The notes beneath the pieces were generated by a model. The model worked only from the letters and a program-made list of their open reading frames with translations, was not told where the DNA came from and ran no database searches. Positions 1 to 11,174 of a stretch of DNA of 64,000 nt are shown piece by piece. The stretch comes from Opisthocomus hoazin (Eukaryota > Chordata > Aves > Opisthocomiformes > Opisthocomidae): assembly GCF_030867145.1 (NCBI RefSeq), contig NC_134417.1, positions 11,633,577 to 11,697,576 on the forward strand, given 5' to 3'. Every line of letters starts with the position of its first letter. Within the stretch, counting starts at the first letter, position 1. A program made the translations under genes and the position numbers.

Positions 1-449
1 AAAAGATTCCCATTACTAAATAACTTTCCGTTGGTTTAGTCTTTCTGTTTTTTTACCAGTTCTGGTTTAGGAATATATCTTGTTCTTCTGTTCTGGTTAC
101 CTTTCAAGTATAGTAGATGTTAAAAGAAGTGTTTAATTGTAATTTAATAACAATTAACCTTACTTTGATAATTTTGAAATATTTTTATCTTGACATACTG
201 AATAGTAAATTCTATTGGAAAAAGCAATTTTTAGTATTGCTGTATTCGTTGCCCTCAGAACTGTATATGCCTGTTTCTGTAGAACACTTGCAATGAATGC
301 TGAGTTGTATGTAACAATTTGAAGCTGTCTGTGAGTGACAGGTATATTAAAAGGCTAAGTATATTGAAAGAGAATCAGTTTTTCCTGGATTTACTTACAT
401 TTTAGTAGAATGACCTATATCGACTACCGGTCTCTTTTTCACCTTTTAG
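1..449 (+). other. RASA2: RASA2 intron (partial)
   Basis: AT-rich intronic sequence upstream of the first RASA2 exon visible here. It ends in a pyrimidine-rich tract and an acceptor AG at 448-449. Earlier RASA2 exons (C2 domains, RasGAP, PH, Btk motif) must lie to the left of the window. Nothing else was recognised in it. Confidence 0.8.
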
Positions 450-553
450 AGATGTTCCTGCTGATACTCAAATAGAGATTGATGGAGACAGAGAGACAGA
501 AAGAATTTACTCACTTTTCACTATCAACATGTCTAAACTACAGAAGTTGGAAG
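450..553 (+). CDS. RASA2: RASA2 antepenultimate coding exon
   Basis: This exon follows acceptor AG at 448-449 and ends before donor GTACTC at 554. It encodes [20 protein letters not shown] and on to MSKLQKLE, with the last base being the first base of the next codon (G|AG, Glu). The first base (450) completes an Arg codon from the preceding exon. Confidence 0.88.
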
Positions 554-2223
554 GTACTCAAATAATAATTCAGAAGAATTATACTGATACTATTCAGCTC
601 TAATTCTTTAGGCCCATAAATTCAGTTTGATGTCTTAAGAAGGAAAATAATAGAGAGTAGACACACTGATTATATTTTTGCCATCTTAGTGCTCCGGCAT
701 CGTACATTCTTCAGTCGTGTCTTTACAGTAGACCTCAGGCATGCACATTGTTCTAATTGAATTTGCATACCTTTAATAGTCTAAACTGAGAGGCTGCAAC
801 TATGGCCGGTTGCTCTTCTGTCTTTGCTTTCCTTTTCCTGACTGCAGAGTGAATTCTATTGAACGTGGCTGGGTTGAAGAAAGCATTGGTCTTCTGTTAA
901 TGTGAACAGGAGAGAGCTGGATGCTCCAGATGCTGAACACAATTAGCAGGGAATAAGCCACAGAACTGTAAATATATCTAGCTGATACTGTCTCCTGCTT
1001 TGTCTTAACCCATTTTATGTATAAGCTAGAGTAACTTGATGTATCAGAATTTCAGAATCACCGTTTACATAAGAGTTAGATCTGTTTGTTAATTATTGAA
1101 ATTCTAATTGGGATAATTGTGGTAATTTTTGTAGAGGCTTGCGGAAGTATAGCAGTCTATCAAGGTCCACGGAAAGAACCAGATGATTATTCTAACTTCA
1201 CAATTGAAGATTCTGTAGCGACTTTTCATACACTTAAACAGATAATAGATACAGTAGAAAAGCTGAGTGAATCACATGAAAAATACCGAAAGAAGAGATC
1301 ATCTAGTGCTAAATATGGTAGTGAGTAAGTATCTTATGTAATTCTGACATACGTAAATGTGTATGTTTAAAAAAATAAATCACAGAACAAGGCCAGGCTT
1401 GTTGAGGTAGAGGTAACTAAGCTAAAGGTAGATTTAGAGAGCACAAAGACATGGAGAAGATAAGTTACCTCATTTGTATTAATGCAACTTTTTACCGGTT
1501 GTTACAAGAAGTTCCTCCAGTGTGGGGTTCATCTGTATTCCTGTTGAGATTCCCGTAAGTGGATACAATGACTCTGTTGCTTCCTTGCAACTTAACACCT
1601 AAAGTGCACGCAAAATTTGTTAAATTTATTTATTATTTTTTCAAAATTTCAAATTTCAATGAAGAAATAATTAAAATATCAAGTTGTATAAAACTGTAAA
1701 AGTTACACTGCAGAAACATATCTTTCGTGCAGTATATTTACTGCTTGTAATTCACTTGCCATACTCGATGATAAATACTGTTTCTGGTGAAGTTAAAATA
1801 AATCTGTTCTTTGGAGTACATTGTTGTTCCGGAGCAGATTCTTTCAGTTCTCTTCAATCCTGGCTGGTATCTGTGGAACACCACTAGCAAGTTTTCTGAT
1901 TTCTTGTTTGCATCAATAAGGCTTAATTCACTGGAAAAAAAAAGGAATACTCAAACCCCTATTTGGTTTGCCTAGGTTAGTATTTGACCCAAGTTGTTTA
2001 GGAAAACATACTTTCATTTAGAGGTCTCACATGAAAGCACATGAGGCTTTCCACAAATCATGAAATTTCACAAGTAGTGGTAGAAATTATGCAAAAAATA
2101 CAGGTTTGCTTAATAAATTAAAAATGTATGATGAGAACTAGAAAGCAAATGTTAGCCTTAAAAATATTTATGTATTTTTTTTTTTTCTCCAGAGAAAATC
2201 CAATTGTTGGAAAAGTTTCCTAA
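450..2223 (+). CDS. RASA2: RASA2 C-terminal coding region (three exons, 5' part outside window)
   Basis: RASA2 (GAP1m) stimulates GTP hydrolysis by Ras and is recruited to membranes through C2 and PH/Btk modules. Only about the last 108 residues are encoded here, after the PH/Btk region. The coding exons are 450-553, 1135-1324 and 2193-2223. Spliced, they read from [14 protein letters not shown] through [20 protein letters not shown] and [14 protein letters not shown] to ENPIVGKVS and a TAA stop at 2221-2223. This matches my recollection of the end of vertebrate RASA2 almost residue for residue. Introns are GT-AG and the phases join cleanly. The C-terminal tail is charged, with a basic serine-rich stretch ([11 protein letters not shown]). 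The gene runs in the same direction as RNF7 and GRK7, as in human. The family identification rests on recognition, not on a search. Confidence 0.9.
1135..1324 (+). CDS. RASA2: RASA2 penultimate coding exon
   Basis: The acceptor is the AG at 1133-1134 (tttttgtag). The exon encodes [20 protein letters not shown] through [19 protein letters not shown]. Two overlapping donors exist, GTGAGT at 1321 and GTAAGT at 1325. Only the second keeps the reading frame into the last exon: GA|A gives Glu, followed by ENPIVGK. The end is therefore placed at 1324. Confidence 0.88.
2193..2223 (+). CDS. RASA2: RASA2 last coding segment and stop
   Basis: A T-rich tract and ctccag acceptor (AG at 2191-2192) precede a short coding segment giving ENPIVGKVS and the TAA stop at 2221-2223. 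This agrees with the conserved RASA2 C-terminus. It is too short to appear as an ORF on its own and was found by following the splice phase. Confidence 0.85.
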
Positions 2224-4595
2224 CCAAAAGAAACTGTGGCACACTTGGATGAAAAAAAGAAAGTGGAAATGTTCTTGAGTGTTTTGGGGTTTTGTGTTGT
2301 TTTTGGTTTTTTTTAAATTCATTATATACATTTTTACAAAGTATTTAAGAATGAACATAAATGCTGGTTGTGTTGACAATCTATTTAATATTTAATAGAA
2401 AAATATCAACTTGGAAATATAGTCGTAAGGTTTATTCTCATTTTACTGAAGAACTTGAAGTTCCAGGTTCTTGAAGTAACAGATGTGAATAAATCTAAAT
2501 GTTGTTTTGCCATTGTTGTCTTATTGGAAAGAACTTTCTAAACAAATAAGCTTTTTACTGGAAGAAAATCCACACTGCATTTGTTGGTTGGATTACATCT
2601 CTCAATATATACACTGCAAACTTGCATGAGTTTACCAGGAGTGCCTGCCCTGCTGATAAGGATCTTGACATAGAAATCCCAAGATGCTAAGACATGGAAA
2701 AAATCTGAAACTTCACACTCAATTCATTTGACTTTTTTTTCTTGTCTTAGGTGTTGTTAGGACTTGATTTATCTACAGCTGAAGTCTTACAAAATCATGC
2801 AGTATGCTGCAAACAATCTGAACAGCAGATACCAGTGTTAGTTATGTTTTTAAGTACTAAAGAGGAAGAAATCAGGGAACTTATGTTGTACCTCTTGTTT
2901 ACATTTGGGGTGAGTAATATATGGAGTAACATTAGACCACTATCTGTTTTCTTTAGGAATCTTTAAGGTACATGTATTTTCTTAATGTAAAAAGAAATGC
3001 AGGGTAGCAACATTCTTTTTAAATAAATTTGCCTACAGATAGAAAAATTTAAATGTGAACATTGTAGTTAAGTACTGATCAATTTTCATCATCCCATGTA
3101 TGATTTTATTTCCTTTTTTTAATAAAAAATAATAACTCGGTCCAGCTCACCTTTTGACTACAAATCTAATAAATAATGTCTATTATAATCACTCAAAGCA
3201 CTTTAGATATCTGGACTATCCCAGATTATTTTTAGATACTTTGTAGTATCTGCTTGTTATGATCAGTTGAATGATCAACATTGTTTTGTCTTCAAGCAAT
3301 GCTTCAGTGAATATTTTTATATCTTTAGTTATATGGATTCATATTTGCCACTTAACAGTTTTAAACTGGCATTCTTGTCTTTAATAAGATTAATTTTTGC
3401 TCACTTCATCTGAGAAGTTAGGTTTATGCTGAAAGAACATATGTGTATATAACCAGGAAGAAGCAAAGGTATTACTGTGGCAACTTGGCTTTGTCAGTAT
3501 TAAATACAGCGGTACTCCTTGGGATATTATTTTTAATAATAACTATATGTGATACTTCTATTTTTGGAGCATTTGCTATGGGGCCTTTTGTTGTTGTTTT
3601 GTTGGGGATTTTTTGGGTTTTGTTTGATTTTTTTACAATCATGGTTTGGCCAAATTCATTAGGAATGTAACTTAGAATGGAAATTCACAATGCTCAAAAC
3701 TGTAAGCTGTTTAAATTACTATACCTTTATGATACTGTTGTAGGGAGGCTTTCTGTAATAGAAGCAAGATGGCAAGACAGGATTGAAATCTCTTCTGGAA
3801 TTAATGTAACTTGTTAGAATTAACTATTTGGTTTAGTTCGAGTCAAACTATTTCCAAGTATCTGGGATTCAGTACTAATATCTGCAACGTCACAATCATT
3901 TAATCACCTCGACTGTTCTTGCCTTTTCCTTTTTTTACACATTTGATATATTCTAAGGGATTTTCATTTGCCAACAGTTGAAATTGGGCGGGAGGGAGGG
4001 GAAAGGGACCACAGTAAAGCCAAGAAATGCGTTTTGCCAAGGTAAAGTGGGTCTGATAATAAAAAGCTGCCATTAAAATTGAATGTGGTTGAGTGTCAAA
4101 GTTAGGTTTTGCTGTATATGGATTAACTCTGTGGCAAAGTGGCTGTTCCTTGGAGCCATTTTCTGTTGTTTTCAAAGTCAGATTTATGAAAAATTAAATT
4201 GTATACAATTGCAACATTTTTAAAAGAAAATGCACTTTTTTTGCTTTGGTACTGGAATATCTTTGACGAAAACAAAGGCCATTGAATATTTGTGACCATT
4301 AAGATTCGATTTCTCATTTTATAATGTTTTAAAATGCAGTAGATGTTCTAGAATTTAATTAGGTACAAGTAGGGTGATTAATAATAAAAGTTGCCTTCTT
4401 TTGATTAGTTTAGAAAGATGTTGTTCAGTAATTAGTTGTTAGGATCGTAAATTATCATTAGTTTTAATTTGTATCATGATGATGTATTGTTGAATGTATT
4501 TTTATTTAAATTTTATTTTCTTATCAAGACATTAAAATGTTTTGTAACATTGCTTGAGAATAACTCACAAATAAATTACAACAAACTTGAGATAC
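2224..4595 (+). other. RASA2: Probable RASA2 3' UTR
   Basis: AT-rich, stop-laden sequence follows the RASA2 stop codon. Several AATAAA hexamers occur (3022, 3121, 3168, 4383). The one at 4570 is the best candidate for the distal end because a TG/T-rich element (tgtgtgtttattgtg) lies 20-35 bases after it. The length of about 2.4 kb is an inference. An exon-like open segment at 2751-2909 inside it is treated under findings. Confidence 0.5.
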
Positions 4596-4610
4596 ACTGT
4601 GTGTTTATTG
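4570..4610 (+). promoter_or_regulatory. Candidate poly(A) signal of RASA2
   Basis: AATAAA at 4570-4575 is followed by a short A/C-rich stretch and then a TGTGTGTTTATTGTG downstream element near 4597-4611. This is the usual layout of a vertebrate cleavage and polyadenylation site. Earlier AATAAA copies could give shorter transcripts. Confidence 0.45.
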
Positions 4611-7600
4611 TGAAGCCTGGCTCTTTAAAATGTTAGCATTTATCTGAAGACTGAATTAATCGGGGTTTCCATACAGGAGTTGGATATAAAGAGATAAATC
4701 TAATTGATGTGGGAGGAAAGGGAAAAAAAAAGAACATCACACAAAAAAACAGACTGAAGTTGAGGGATCTTAGTGGTCATCTGCAGCATTGTTACATGCT
4801 AACTGAGATGGATGGTTGGCGAGAGAAGTGATAATCGTTTAGCATAACAGCGTGCATAGAAGCCTTATTAATTTGACAGTTTTTAAAATGTTTGCAAAGA
4901 CCAGTCTGATGTATAGAAGGATATCTAGAACTATGTTATTAGTCTTGTATGACTAATTTTTTTATTTGCTTACTGATTTGTCTTTAACTGTCCTGTGTAC
5001 CAGTACCAGCTATCCGATTTCTCAAACCTATTTTAAATACATTGCGTATGGAAAAAAATAGTCTTTACTCTTCTCAATCTTCTTTCTTTTTCATGTAATC
5101 TGGGTACTTTTTTTGTTACCTGCTTTCCCCTCCTATGCTTATGGGCATTTTTTGTGAGATAATTTTGTACAAGTGTGTTTTAATGTCTTGGTGTTTTGTT
5201 TCCTTGTACGGAGAGCTGACCTGTTGTCCTCTGTTGCTGGTGTGGAAGCTCCTATTAGTTACAGTGCAAACCTCCCAGCCACTTTGGAATTAATTTTGGT
5301 TAATTCTGAGGTAAGCTGTATTAAGGGCCAGTTTGAGTGGTCGCTACGTTCATTTGCAGAGATCAGAAAGCAAAGGAAGTTAAAGATGAAATTGGAAGTA
5401 CAGGACAATTTTTTTTTTTTTTTCAGGATTCTGTGATGATTATAGTAGAGTGATCTATACTTTTCATGCTAATATGCTATCTGCTCTAACCGTTCCATTA
5501 AGCTGAGTTTTCTCTAAACCATGACATGAAAAAGGCATTTCCATTTTAGGTCTGCAGTGTCTGTGCTGATCATGCTTCCACATTCTGGGCGAGGCTCGCA
5601 ATGATACATGTATAAGGCCTCTGTAGCCACAAAGTTCTTCCTAGGACTCTGGATTCCTGGAAAATCAGTGTGCTAGTTCCTCTTACACTTCTATATACAT
5701 CTTTGTCCCCCATCATACATACAGACAGAGAACTATAGTGAGACAATGCATACTTACCACCTATATATAAGTGAGCATATATATTTATCTTCATATAGTC
5801 TACCTGTAGACTATATATAGTAAACAGAATCAGTAATATATGTAAAATTGAGTGTTTACAAGACATTATCTTTAATTTCTACTCATTTGTGTGTATTTTA
5901 AAGTACAAAGTTTGATGCAGTATTGCTTCTAAATAGTGTTCCGTATTGAAAAAAAATTGGGGCAATAAGCAACAGCTCCCAGGATCAAGTGAGAGCAACT
6001 TCCAGTAGAATGGACAAATGCCTACAATTCACTGAAGGTTCATACAAATAATTACAGAATCATATTTAACTGATGTTTAGATCATTGATGCAAATTAAAT
6101 AAACCAGAAATCTTTTAATAGCAATAAGGAGACTGTATCAGTGTTACTGCGTTCAGCTGTGATGAGACTACTGCTGGAATACTTTGTCTATTCCTGAGAT
6201 TCAGCAATATAGGCAGCTGTTTAAAAAAACAAATTCAGAGTTTGAGAGTAGAGTTAGAAGAACTGGGAATATAGACTGTAATTTATCTAAATTACTTAGT
6301 TTAAATATGTAAGTTTAAAAAGTCACTTTACCTAAATCAGGGACAAAAACTTGATAATCAGTTGCTCTGCAATCAGAATAAGATTTAAAAGATCCAGTGG
6401 CTTCAGCGTTCCAGAAATGCATATGCTTTGTGAGAGTGGTTTTAAAAAAACAAAAGTGATAGACAACCTAGCTGAATCGCTTAAAAAGCAAATATTCTTT
6501 ACATTAATAAATGTTTATGGAAGATAGCAAAGTTCATCCATATTGTATGACCAAGCTTTTTAACTGTTTGAGGTACTAATTATTTTAGCATAATTACTAT
6601 TGCAAGTGCTGTGGCAGTTTTATATAAAGTCTAGTTAACTGTTTCAGTAAAAAGAGGATATAAATCTTTATTCTCATTTTAGAAACATTAATTATATGTT
6701 TTTTTGAAATCCAGTCAGAGAATTCTGTTTGGTTCATATGCTTGTGATTTTGTTCCCCACTTCCATCCTCTATTTTTGGTCGTTCTTCCTACACAGGGAA
6801 AAAAGCTGAGAGAATCATAGAACAGCCGAAGTACATCTACTGGGTGATTTGAATTCAAGGCTTAGAGGTAAAAAATCTCTTACCTGGTCCCTCTGAAATA
6901 GTAGTGCAGAAGGTTTTGGCTCTGGTTTCTCAAAAAAGTGCAAGATATCCCCGCTTTACTCCAGGTTGGTGTTTCAGTGACAGACTCCACTGTGTCAGGG
7001 AGCACAGAGGGAAGGAGATGTTTTGAGGACCGTGTGAGTATAGCAACAGAAGGCTTCAAAGCCTGCCAGACTCATGTTCATGCAGTGTTTTCCTCCCAGA
7101 CGAGCGTGCAGGCACCGTGCCTCCTGACGGGTTACTGCCGTAGCCAGCTAAGAAGCTGGGGGGTGGGAGCTCCACGGGGTTGAACACTGCCTGCTCAGCC
7201 TTCTTCGCTTTTCCTGGACTCCGTGACATTGTTGCTAGGTGATACAGGAATAAGCCCGCATCAGATGGCAAAGAGCAGGCGACAGAGATAAAACTGGTAA
7301 GAGGGAAACTCCCCTAGAAAAAACAAATTATCTACAATAATGCTCAGACCCAACATTTATGTTGCGTCTTTCGTCCATAGACCTTTAAGTACTTAATGAA
7401 GGAAGAGTAAGTATGTACAAGTCGGTCTCTTCTTTCCACGCTGGGGGTTGGAAAGGTGCTGTGTGTTGTATAACAATGCACCTTTTAAAAGTCCAAGAGG
7501 AAGGAGTACTTCCCTCTAGTTTCTGTAACTGTCAAGTATTTAAATGGTGCCAGATGCAGGCAAAATGCTTTGTCAAATATTCGGTCATTTTAATCATCTC

Positions 7601-10600
7601 AGGTCATCAGCTGACACCCCAGAGGGTGACAGTGCAAGCTGAGAGGTTTGCACAAGCATTTTCTCCATATGATAATGATGCAATGTAGCTTATCATTTAC
7701 CTCCAAGTTGTTTTTAGTCCTGTACCTTTCCCTCTCGCCTTTTCTCCCAATCTTTCTGATTTACTTTAGTGTTAGACCAAGCATGTTACAGATTACCTGA
7801 TTGATTTTACAAGTATCTTAAAATTGAAATAGAAGTAATCCTAGTCCTAGATCTGAGATTTTAAATCATCAAACTGTACAAATGGAAAAATACAAGGATG
7901 AGTTCAGTAGTGCTGAAAAACTCTGTAAAAGATCTAACTTTTTTTAAACACAAAACATACAGTGATTTCTGTAACAACTGAAATAGTTCATCTGGCTCCC
8001 TCCTTGGCAGTTGATTCAGATTCCTGTCAACTCTTCCCTGTCACACCATTCTGTCATGGTGTGACATTCACATGGTTTTCGTTTTGGTTTTGGTTTTTTT
8101 TAGTTGTTTATGTATATACTTGAATTGTATATGCATATATTCTGGCACTATCTTGGCCAAAGTGTAAATGCAGAAAGGTGGATAAAAGTCAAAAAATGTG
8201 TTGAGTGATACAGTACACCCAGGATATGTCTGCAAATGTGAATGATGAGAGGATGAACTTCACCTATGCGATACCTTCCAGTAATTTAAACATGTGAGTA
8301 AAGGGAGTTTCCGTAAGGCAAGTTTCTCTGTGGTGTCTCTTGTTGGTGTTTTTGGTTTGGGTTTGGGGTTTTTTTGGTTGTATTTTTTTTTGGATTGGAG
8401 GGCCGGATTTGCTAACAGTGGCTTATGGGCTCTGTCCTGATACTAGCCAGGATCCAAATATCAGTGGGATGTTAAAAATATTGAGGCAAACTGCACTACC
8501 TCATGAATTTACAGTGTAATTTATAGTATAAGTGTCAAAATAGGTGGGGGGTGTGCCCCCTCATAACAGCAAAATGACATCACTTGGGTTTCAGTTTTCA
8601 ATTCAGAATGCAATTCCATTCTCAAACAGCTCACCTTAGTTAGAATATGCATAACTTTGTCTTAGCAGTTAATTTTAATAAAATAATAAATGGAATATGA
8701 GCAAGCTCCTAACTTGAAAATCCGCACTGTCCAGGGGGAATAGTAGTGGCTGAGTCTTACTCCAGAGAGTAAAACAAGTAGCAAACAAGAATCTAGTGTA
8801 GAATTTGATGAAGTAGCCTGGGGTCTTTGTGTCATTGGCTTTAAATCTCTGCTTCACGAGGAGAGATGGATGAGCCTGGGTGTTGTATGAAGAATGGAGA
8901 AGTTTCAAGTGTTTAGACTTAATTAAAGCAGCTCAGCAAAGTCAGGAGCTAATTAGTTTCTTGTGAGACAGGGTTTTCCCATCAAAGCAGAAAGGTTCCC
9001 ATGCAGAGGTCATTAACTTTTTTGTAAAACTTCTGTAAGGATTGCCCTTCTATATATATTAGGTGTCATGATGTCCATTTGTCTCAATGAGTAAGACACT
9101 GTGCATTTAAGAATCTGAATTACTGGTGCTTCTCTGTCTGAACTAATTCCTGGACTTCTATAAAGTTCATGTCAAATCACATACGTATGCGGCAATATAG
9201 GGAAAATGGTGGAGCTGTACTTCTTTTAACTCCATTTGCTACTCTGGGTAGCAATAGATTTCTGTGATTTCTTCACTCCAGTCTCCCTTCTAGTGAGATC
9301 CTCCTAATGTAAAAGTGGTACACAATTTATTCCCCAAATGCAGCATGTTTCCCTTATTCCTGTTCTGGTTCATTTTTCATTTCTGGATGCCTGCCTCATG
9401 CTTCTCTTTCCAGAAACTGTACATATTAACATTGAAGTCTGTTTTCCATTCTGGCAATTGCATCAGGCAGCTTCAGTAAAACCTGAAGAACTGCTGCAGG
9501 TGGTTTTGTCACGGAGACAGCTGCTGTGCTGATACACTGCTCTTTCCTGTGCCCTCGTCCTCTGTCGCAGCCCCACTCTCTGCCGTTACCAAGGGCTCGG
9601 CTGTAACCATGCAGTGTTGTTAGTACTGGCCAGTGATAGCCCTGTTTAGCATATTCCTATTGGTAAAACAGCCCAGAGAGACATAGGTGATCTAGAGTTT
9701 AAGTAGTAGTTTTGGCACAGAACTGTGCTTAAATTCTTTTCTTTGGCAGATGAATCGACACAGTACGTAAGTGTTCCAATATATGTTAGTCTGTTGACAG
9801 AACAAACAGTAAGTGTGGTATTACAGTCCAGCATGTGTGTTAGTTGGCCAAAATACACACATACTTACATAACTGTTCTTTGCATTATCCTAAAACTGAC
9901 ATTTCCATAACAGTTTTGTTATTAGTAAAAATAATCTTTGATTCTATGTTTCAGAGTAAGCAAGCTGTGGAAAAAACAACAAAAATCTCAAAAAGTTGTA
10001 GAGGAAGGAAGAAAGAGAAAAAGAACAAAAGTCAGGTCGTTTCCAGACATCTCCATTCTCAAAAGATGTGTGAAAATCTATGAAAGGCATTGTACACACT
10101 TCCAAAACACTGTCTGTTCAATATTCAGGGTTTAAAAAGGTACATAAAGAATTAAAATGTTCTTAAAAGGTGAAGATGCATCTGTATATTAATTTGAAAT
10201 GGGATCAGGAGTATGAAAAGAAAACTATTGTGGCAATTGTGTAAATTGGGCGTCAAACGCTTGGAGATTTGAGTGAGTATTATTTGACATGGAGACAGTC
10301 AGAATCCAGAATCAATCCTTGATGAATTACACTGCCTCCTTACTGTGAAATTATTGCAAAAATTTAATTGATTATAAATGGTGTAATATGAAACAATATC
10401 CCAAATCTGGAGACCTCCTATTACGTGTGTCCCCATTCACAGTTGCCAAACAAGTGTTTTTTTCCCAGTCTATAGCAGACGCTTGGCTGAGCAGCTATAA
10501 ATCGAGCTGAACAATCAGTTGATGGGCTGAAGGGAGCTTAGTTCAGGTTCCTATAATTAGCTACTCAATTTGGAACATTTTCAGTAAAGTCTGACTGAGA

Positions 10601-11170
10601 TAAGCAAATGCAGTCTTCCCCTGCCCAATCTGAAATAATGAGGTTTTATTTACTAAAAACAGCAACAAAATACATCAGGGAAAACTCACTGAAAGAGCTG
10701 TCATACTTTGTGCTGCTCTCCCACGTGTGACCTCCTTAATGTCCTGTGTGTCTGTAGAGAACACACGAATTCTGGAGTGCCAGGACAATATTTCTCCAAA
10801 ATGGCTTGAAAAATCTTATGCAGCTCTTTAAGTGATAAAATAACCAAGCAAATAATTATTAGTTGGGAAACTAGTATTTTATTTCTACAAAGCAACATGG
10901 GCGGAGTTAAAGGTACCTGTATCATATCTCCTCCACTGCTAATTTAAGTTCTGGCACTGCACAGTAAAAATGCATGGCTTATTTTTAAGAGTAGACAAGA
11001 CAAAACAAGCAAGAGTATACCAAATCAAGTTACCTCCTTTCTATTTCGAAAAAAATAGTTTCTGAAACATCTCTTTCATCGTAATACTGAAAGCAGTGTT
11101 GCACGTTGGCAATCTCCCTTCTATCAAAGGATATTGCAGTCTTTTGGAATAAATTCAGACGTGCATCTCA
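4611..11170. other. RASA2-RNF7 intergenic DNA, left part
   Basis: No gene is recognised. The stretch is AT-rich, with a GC-richer patch around 7050-7250 and T/G-rich tracts near 8076-8101 and 8341-8398. It contains two perfect hairpins (5793-5816, 8039-8066) and three exon-like open segments with splice-like borders (5214-5310, 9414-9499, 9750-10083) that I could not assign to any protein. These are described under findings. Confidence 0.6.
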
Positions 11171-11174
11171 TTTG

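Noticed and set aside
1684-1887. 67-codon frame in the last RASA2 intron, ending near a gctgGTATCT donor-like site
   Set aside because: The acceptor side is poor, and the frame is not needed to join the flanking RASA2 exons, which connect perfectly without it.
3443-3670. Hydrophobic 75-residue frame that looks like a membrane protein
   Set aside because: The hydrophobicity comes from T-rich DNA (Phe, Leu, Val, Ile codons). It lies in the presumed RASA2 3' UTR and has no conserved features.
6812-6850. gagaatcatagaacagcc, resembling the start of a reversed CR1 3' end
   Set aside because: Only about a dozen bases match before similarity ends, which is too short to call an insertion.
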